Shown: positions 7,403 to 10,408 of the stretch, piece by piece
How positions within the stretch are numbered: position 1 is the first letter of the stretch
Layout: each line of letters starts with the position of its first letter
Origin: JAEXNA01 sp050486105
GTDB taxonomy: Bacteria; Vulcanimicrobiota; Xenobia; Xenobiales; JADMJV01
Direction of reading: 5' to 3'
DNA length: 10,408 nucleotides
NCBI GenBank assembly: GCA_050486105.1
Contig: JBJHCR010000237.1
Span: 1-10,408 of the forward strand
Position numbers and translations under genes: made by a program
The notes under the pieces: generated by a model
Database searches by the model: none
Told to the model about the DNA's origin: nothing
What the model saw: only the letters and a program-made list of their open reading frames with translations

Positions 7403-7570
7403 GATTGTGAGGTTGGAGATGATGGGAGTGGATTTTAGGATGAGACAGTTTTGTTGGTTTGGTTGAGGACACTCGCAAGGCGAGAAGTGCTTGGCGGGTA
7501 GCGCGGCGCGACTCTTTTCTCGGATTCAACCGAGTCTTCTTAAATAGTCCAAGGAGTTGACGCCCATGCG
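7403..7570. other. Divergent intergenic region with two small hairpins
   Basis: This 168-base gap separates the minus-strand abiE operon from the plus-strand exonuclease/RT genes. It contains CTCGC-AAG-GCGAG (7472-7484) and CTCGG-ATTCAA-CCGAG (7519-7534), each a perfect 5-bp stem. An AAGGAG (7551-7556) follows, then a three-codon ORF ATG CGA TGA (7566-7574) whose TGA overlaps the ATG at 7571. No convincing plus-strand promoter was found; TAAATA near 7541 is a weak -10 candidate without a -35 box. Confidence 0.35.
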
Positions 7571-8470
7571 ATGAAATCGAAGTGCAGATTACCTGGGGAG
7601 GGTGTTGTGTACGACTTTTTGTCGATTGATGTAGAGACCGCAAACGAGTCTCCGGGTTCTATTTGTCAAATAGGGCTTGCAAAATACAAGAATTTCCAGC
7701 TTGTTGATACCTGGGACACCTTGATCGACCCTGAGGACTATTTCTGCGGTCTTAACTGCGCTGTGCACGGCATTGAGCCAAGAGATGTGCAAGGAGCGCC
7801 CACATTTTTCGAAATTTTCGCGGAGTTGGGGCGGCAAGTGGAGAACCATCTCTTACTGCACCATACCCATTTCAGTCGCACAGCGATAAATCGTGCTTGC
7901 GACTTCAACAGACTGGAGACGCTTGACTGGCGGTGGCTGGACAAGGCTCGTGTTTCCCGGCGGACGTGGGAGAAGTTTCAGCGTTCCGGGTTCGGTCTCG
8001 TCAATCTTTGCAGTCACATAGGCTTTGAATTCAAGCACCATAACGCCAAGGAAGGCGCTATGGGCGCTGGAGCTGTCTTTGTCGAGGCTTACAGAACCAG
8101 AGGAGTTCTTCCGAAAGACTGGCTAGAGCTAGTTAAGGCTCCGATTGGGTCCAAGTCATCCGCGGCCGGATACGATCACGGTGAAGGCAAACCCGACGCG
8201 CCTCTTTTTGGCGAGTTCATCTGCTTCACTGGCACCTTGGACAGTCTTAGAAGGAGTAATGCGATCGAGATGGCTAGGAAGGCGGGTTGTACAGTGGAGG
8301 CTCGGGTCACCAGGAAAACCTCTATGCAGGGCGATCAAGATATCCTTCGGGCTCGTGGTCAGAAGATTAGTAATAAGATGAGAGAGGCTGAGAAATATGC
8401 TCGGAACGGGCAGAGCATTCGGCTTCTTCGTGAGAGTAATTTTTTGGAGTTGGTGGGGGAACGTGTTTAG
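7571..8470 (+). CDS. DEDDh exonuclease-BRCT fusion with altered active site
   Basis: Residues about 14-175 are a DnaQ-like DEDDh 3'-5' exonuclease fold and 211-297 a BRCT domain (FICFTGTLDSLRR, then VTRKTSMQ). The family is a known exonuclease-BRCT architecture. Motif I is intact (SIDVETAN, D20 and E22), as is the conserved WLDKARVSRRTW block. However, motif II reads HTHFSRTAI, with S102 where the family has Asp (F-D-R). Motif III reads HHNAKEGA: H157 is kept but G162 replaces the last Asp. If so, only two of four metal ligands remain and the protein may be a non-catalytic DNA-binding subunit. Start: ATG 7571 is used for numbering. GTG 7607, with GGGGAGG five bases upstream, gives a more family-like MYDFLSID N-terminus and may be the true start. 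The stop overlaps the next gene by one base. Confidence 0.85.
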   Translation: MKSKCRLPGEGVVYDFLSIDVETANESPGSICQIGLAKYKNFQLVDTWDTLIDPEDYFCGLNCAVHGIEPRDVQGAPTFFEIFAELGRQVENHLLLHHTHFSRTAINRACDFNRLETLDWRWLDKARVSRRTWEKFQRSGFGLVNLCSHIGFEFKHHNAKEGAMGAGAVFVEAYRTRGVLPKDWLELVKAPIGSKSSAAGYDHGEGKPDAPLFGEFICFTGTLDSLRRSNAIEMARKAGCTVEARVTRKTSMQGDQDILRARGQKISNKMREAEKYARNGQSIRLLRESNFLELVGERV

Positions 8471-9165
8471 TGAAGCGACTTAGTCTTGACATTGAGATTG
8501 CCGAGCAATTTGACCTCAGGCCCGGGGAGAACCTGGATAAGTATGGTCCTTTCCACATTACCGTTGCCGCAACGGTCACTTTCCAGGGAAAGAGCAGGCT
8601 CTGGTATTCGCAGGACGCCACAGGGCGCCCTGCCGCGCAGCTTACACAACAGGGGGCCTATGAACTGCTAAGATTTTTGGAGCAGGAACAGGCCGCCGGG
8701 TCTCAGATCTTTGCCTGGAATGGGCTGGGGTTTGACTTCAAATGGCTGGGACATCATGCCGAAGCTCCTGAACTAGCCTCCAGGGTTGCTCTTAAAAGCT
8801 ACGATCCCATGTTCCAGTTCTTCAACATCACTGGGTTTCCAGTGGCACTGGCCAAAGTGGCTGAAGGCATGGGGATCAGGCAGAGGAAGACACTGCACGG
8901 GAGCGAGGCTCCGGCGCTGTGGGCGGCCGGGGAGCACCAGACCGTGATGGACTATGTGGTTGGAGACTGCAGGCTGACCAATCAGGTGGTGGCGGCCATC
9001 GAACGGTTTGGAGAGGTTCGGTGGATAACAGCTCGCGGGACGCCGTCCTCCAAGTGCATGCGTGGGCTTAAGACGGTTGAAGCGATCATTAAGGACCCGC
9101 CGCCGGACCAGTCGTGGATGACGGACCCGCCGACGAAGGAGTCGTTTTTTGAGTGGTTGTATTAG
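8470..9165 (+). CDS. PolB-type DEDD 3'-5' exonuclease
   Basis: 231-residue RNase H-fold exonuclease resembling the stand-alone proofreading domain of family B polymerases. All motifs look intact: D7-x-E9 in LSLDIEI, then NGLGFDFKWL (N84, F88, D89) and YVVGD (Y162, D166), that is, DEDDy type. It would degrade single-stranded DNA or RNA 3' ends. The GTG start shares its G with the TAG stop of the upstream fusion gene, and GGTGGGGGA lies about 8 bases before, so the two genes are translationally coupled. The C-terminal ~40 residues (RGTPSSKCMRGLKTVEAI, then a Pro-rich tail ending FFEWLY) lie outside the exonuclease core and are unassigned. It may supply the activity that its upstream neighbour seems to lack. 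Confidence 0.82.
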   Translation: MKRLSLDIEIAEQFDLRPGENLDKYGPFHITVAATVTFQGKSRLWYSQDATGRPAAQLTQQGAYELLRFLEQEQAAGSQIFAWNGLGFDFKWLGHHAEAPELASRVALKSYDPMFQFFNITGFPVALAKVAEGMGIRQRKTLHGSEAPALWAAGEHQTVMDYVVGDCRLTNQVVAAIERFGEVRWITARGTPSSKCMRGLKTVEAIIKDPPPDQSWMTDPPTKESFFEWLY

Positions 9166-9169
9166 GGAG

Positions 9170-9223
9170 ATGAGGGAAATGCTGCTCCCCAATTATCAAT
9201 ACGAACAGATGGACAACTCTTGA
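9170..9223 (+). other. Tiny ORF overlapping the RT start (TTGA)
   Basis: ATG at 9170 or, better, 9179 (GGGAG nine bases upstream) opens a frame of 17 or 14 codons ending in TGA 9221-9223. The last residues are QYEQMDNS. The TGA overlaps the putative RT TTG start at 9220 as TTGA, the arrangement used for termination-reinitiation. It could be a leader that loads ribosomes onto the RT gene, or the true RT N-terminus put out of frame by one base. The RT start itself has no SD. Confidence 0.4.
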
Positions 9224-10392
9224 AGCCCAGTGAGGTCGAAAAGAACGCCGATTCGCTCGTTCAGAACCCCTTCGTGCTCAGGGCTGCTTGGACCAAGCTA
9301 CAGACCTACTATTCGAGTTGTGAGGGAGGGCCCCGTCTTGAGATGAAACAGTGGACCGAGAACCCCTGGCATTACCTCTTCCAGTTGTCGGAGGGACTGG
9401 TCGGTGGACCTGAGGCGCTGGAGCTAGGACCGTTTGAAAGGCTTCCTTACCCCAAGCCTGGGCAGGACATCTTGCGTCCCTACTGTTCACCATCGGTTAA
9501 GGGCCAGGTCGCCCACCTGGTCTACCTGGTGCTTTTGACTCCGTTTTTGGAGGCGCAGATGGAGTGTTTCAGCTTTGGCTCAAGGCTGTATCGACCTATG
9601 ATTCGAGAGAAGGGCAAGACCGAGGACGGGTTTTGGAAATGCGGTCCTTTCTCACTGTCTGACGAGAAGCTCTTCACAAGTTATCGCAGGGGCTACGGCC
9701 TATTCCGAAGAGTCGCCCATTGGGTGACCTCTAAATGGCTCAGTTCAGAGACCACGCAGCCTCCGTGGGGGGCTGCTACCAAGGAGGACTATGCCGTAGA
9801 TAGCCTTCCGTTCGTCGGTCAGAAGTATCAGATTAGAGCGGAGAAACAACGACCAAGCTCGCTCTCCTATGCAAAACTCGACCTCAAACGGGCGTACCCC
9901 AATGCACGTCTGGACTTGGTTGAGAAGGCATTGCTTCGAATGGTGGGTGCCGAGTTCAAGAGCAAAGGTTATCTGCCACCTCCTGAATGGTCTGCAGAGA
10001 CACATCTGTCTGAGCCCTGGAGGCTTCTGGAAAAGGACCCTTCCCTCAGGGTCGAGCTTGCCAAGAGATGGATGAATCTCTTAAGGGCAACCAGCTCTAC
10101 TTGGGAAGAGAGGTCCTGGCCTTTCCTTCCGGCCGAAAGACTGGACTGCGTCAATTATGATGACAAAGGATTGTGTACGGGGCTCGCTGTGAGCCCTGTG
10201 CTCCTCAACGTACTACTCACTGACCTAGATATTTCCATCGCAAACGAATGGGACGAAGAGGTAGGGCCAAGCTTTGCCTATTTGCGTTTTGCCGATGACA
10301 TCATTTTGATTTGGGTGTGGTCAATTTTCAGCAAGCCTCTTGAAGGGGTCGCCAGAGCCCCGGTGGATAAAGCCGTTCCTGTTCCTCGGTGA
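9220..10392 (+). CDS. Reverse transcriptase, 3' part replaced by unrelated sequence
   Basis: Reverse transcriptase palm and fingers, probably of the unknown-group/Abi-like class. Seen: FSFGSRLYRP (117-126) typical of RT domain 2, motif A YAKLDLKRAYPNARLD with D221, KGLCTGLAVSPVLLN (316-330), and the catalytic LRFADDIIL with D359/D360 (FADD instead of YADD). The first ~90 residues are an unassigned N-terminal region. After I364 the reading loses all RT character for 26 residues and stops at 10392. The expected end of the palm and the thumb are absent, so the true gene appears interrupted near 10311. The start is a TTG without an SD, overlapping the stop of a tiny ORF. It is the third co-directional gene after two exonuclease genes, so a shared function is likely. 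It does not look like a group II intron RT or a retron RT. Confidence 0.75.
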   Translation: MKPSEVEKNADSLVQNPFVLRAAWTKLQTYYSSCEGGPRLEMKQWTENPWHYLFQLSEGLVGGPEALELGPFERLPYPKPGQDILRPYCSPSVKGQVAHLVYLVLLTPFLEAQMECFSFGSRLYRPMIREKGKTEDGFWKCGPFSLSDEKLFTSYRRGYGLFRRVAHWVTSKWLSSETTQPPWGAATKEDYAVDSLPFVGQKYQIRAEKQRPSSLSYAKLDLKRAYPNARLDLVEKALLRMVGAEFKSKGYLPPPEWSAETHLSEPWRLLEKDPSLRVELAKRWMNLLRATSSTWEERSWPFLPAERLDCVNYDDKGLCTGLAVSPVLLNVLLTDLDISIANEWDEEVGPSFAYLRFADDIILIWVWSIFSKPLEGVARAPVDKAVPVPR

Positions 10393-10408
10393 TGTGGAAG
10401 CTCCAGTA
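10312..10408. mobile_element. Possible end of an inserted element (IS21-like by appearance)
   Basis: RT similarity stops at about 10310. The following bases begin TGGGTGTGGTCAATTTTCAG, which resembles the TG-starting, GGTCAATTTTCA-bearing ends of IS21-family elements. Two minus-strand frames are open from the window edge to stops near 10331; one ends in GDPFKRLAEN, the other in GLWRPLQEAC. I recognise no transposase domain in so short a stretch. The other end lies outside the window. The family call is from memory of terminal repeats and is tentative. Confidence 0.35.

Noticed and set aside
7377..7643. 88-codon minus-strand frame across the abiE/exonuclease gap
   Set aside because: Low-complexity composition, no SD, overlaps the abiE promoter and the exonuclease start region, and no recognisable domain.
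9220..10392. Retron or diversity-generating retroelement
   Set aside because: No retron-like ncRNA with paired ends is evident upstream of the RT, and no template/variable repeat pair is visible. The N-terminal region and the exonuclease neighbours fit neither system; absence beyond the window cannot be excluded.
1..10408. CRISPR arrays, tRNA or rRNA genes
   Set aside because: No regularly spaced direct repeats and no tRNA- or rRNA-like segments were seen on reading through the sequence.

Overview
The window is 10.4 kb of bacterial DNA with an accessory, defence-island character. Gene density is high, most genes run as short tightly coupled same-strand pairs, alternative TTG/GTG starts are frequent, and Shine-Dalgarno (SD) sites are clear where present. 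The host cannot be named from sequence alone. The intermediate base composition and the YhaO/YhaN plus AbiE gene set fit an environmental, probably Gram-negative, bacterium, but this is a weak inference.

Layout, left to right. Positions 1-195 (minus strand) hold the first 18 codons of a gene running off the left edge, preceded by a 23-codon ORF with its own SD and two inverted repeats. Positions 196-795 (plus) are an open frame that looks like the C-terminal part of an HNH nuclease of the type paired with ATPases in Septu-like systems; the N-terminal His motif is missing, so it is called a remnant. Positions 831-5566 (minus) are a two-gene operon: a YhaO-like metallophosphoesterase and a 1158-residue YhaN-like SMC/Rad50-type ATPase, joined by a GTGA overlap. 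Positions 5760-7366 (minus) are a type IV toxin-antitoxin pair of the AbiE family: an AbiEi-like antitoxin driven by a probably leaderless promoter with an embedded inverted repeat, and an AbiEii nucleotidyltransferase toxin that probably starts at a TTGA overlap.

Positions 7571-10310 (plus) are the most interesting part: three co-directional genes that together look like an uncharacterised nucleic-acid processing module. They are (1) a DEDDh exonuclease-BRCT fusion in which two of the metal-binding acidic positions appear replaced (S102, G162), (2) a PolB-type 3'-5' exonuclease with an intact-looking active site, overlapping gene 1 by one base, and (3) a reverse transcriptase with an FADD catalytic motif, starting at a TTG that overlaps the stop of a tiny ORF. 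The RT reading loses all family resemblance just after FADDIILI, and the last ~97 bases look like the end of an inserted element (IS21-like by appearance). The RT is therefore probably interrupted in this genome.

Working model (inference): an anti-phage island with a genome-repair/degradation ATPase-nuclease pair, an abortive-infection toxin-antitoxin pair, a decayed HNH system and a two-exonuclease/RT module, the last possibly inactivated by transposition.
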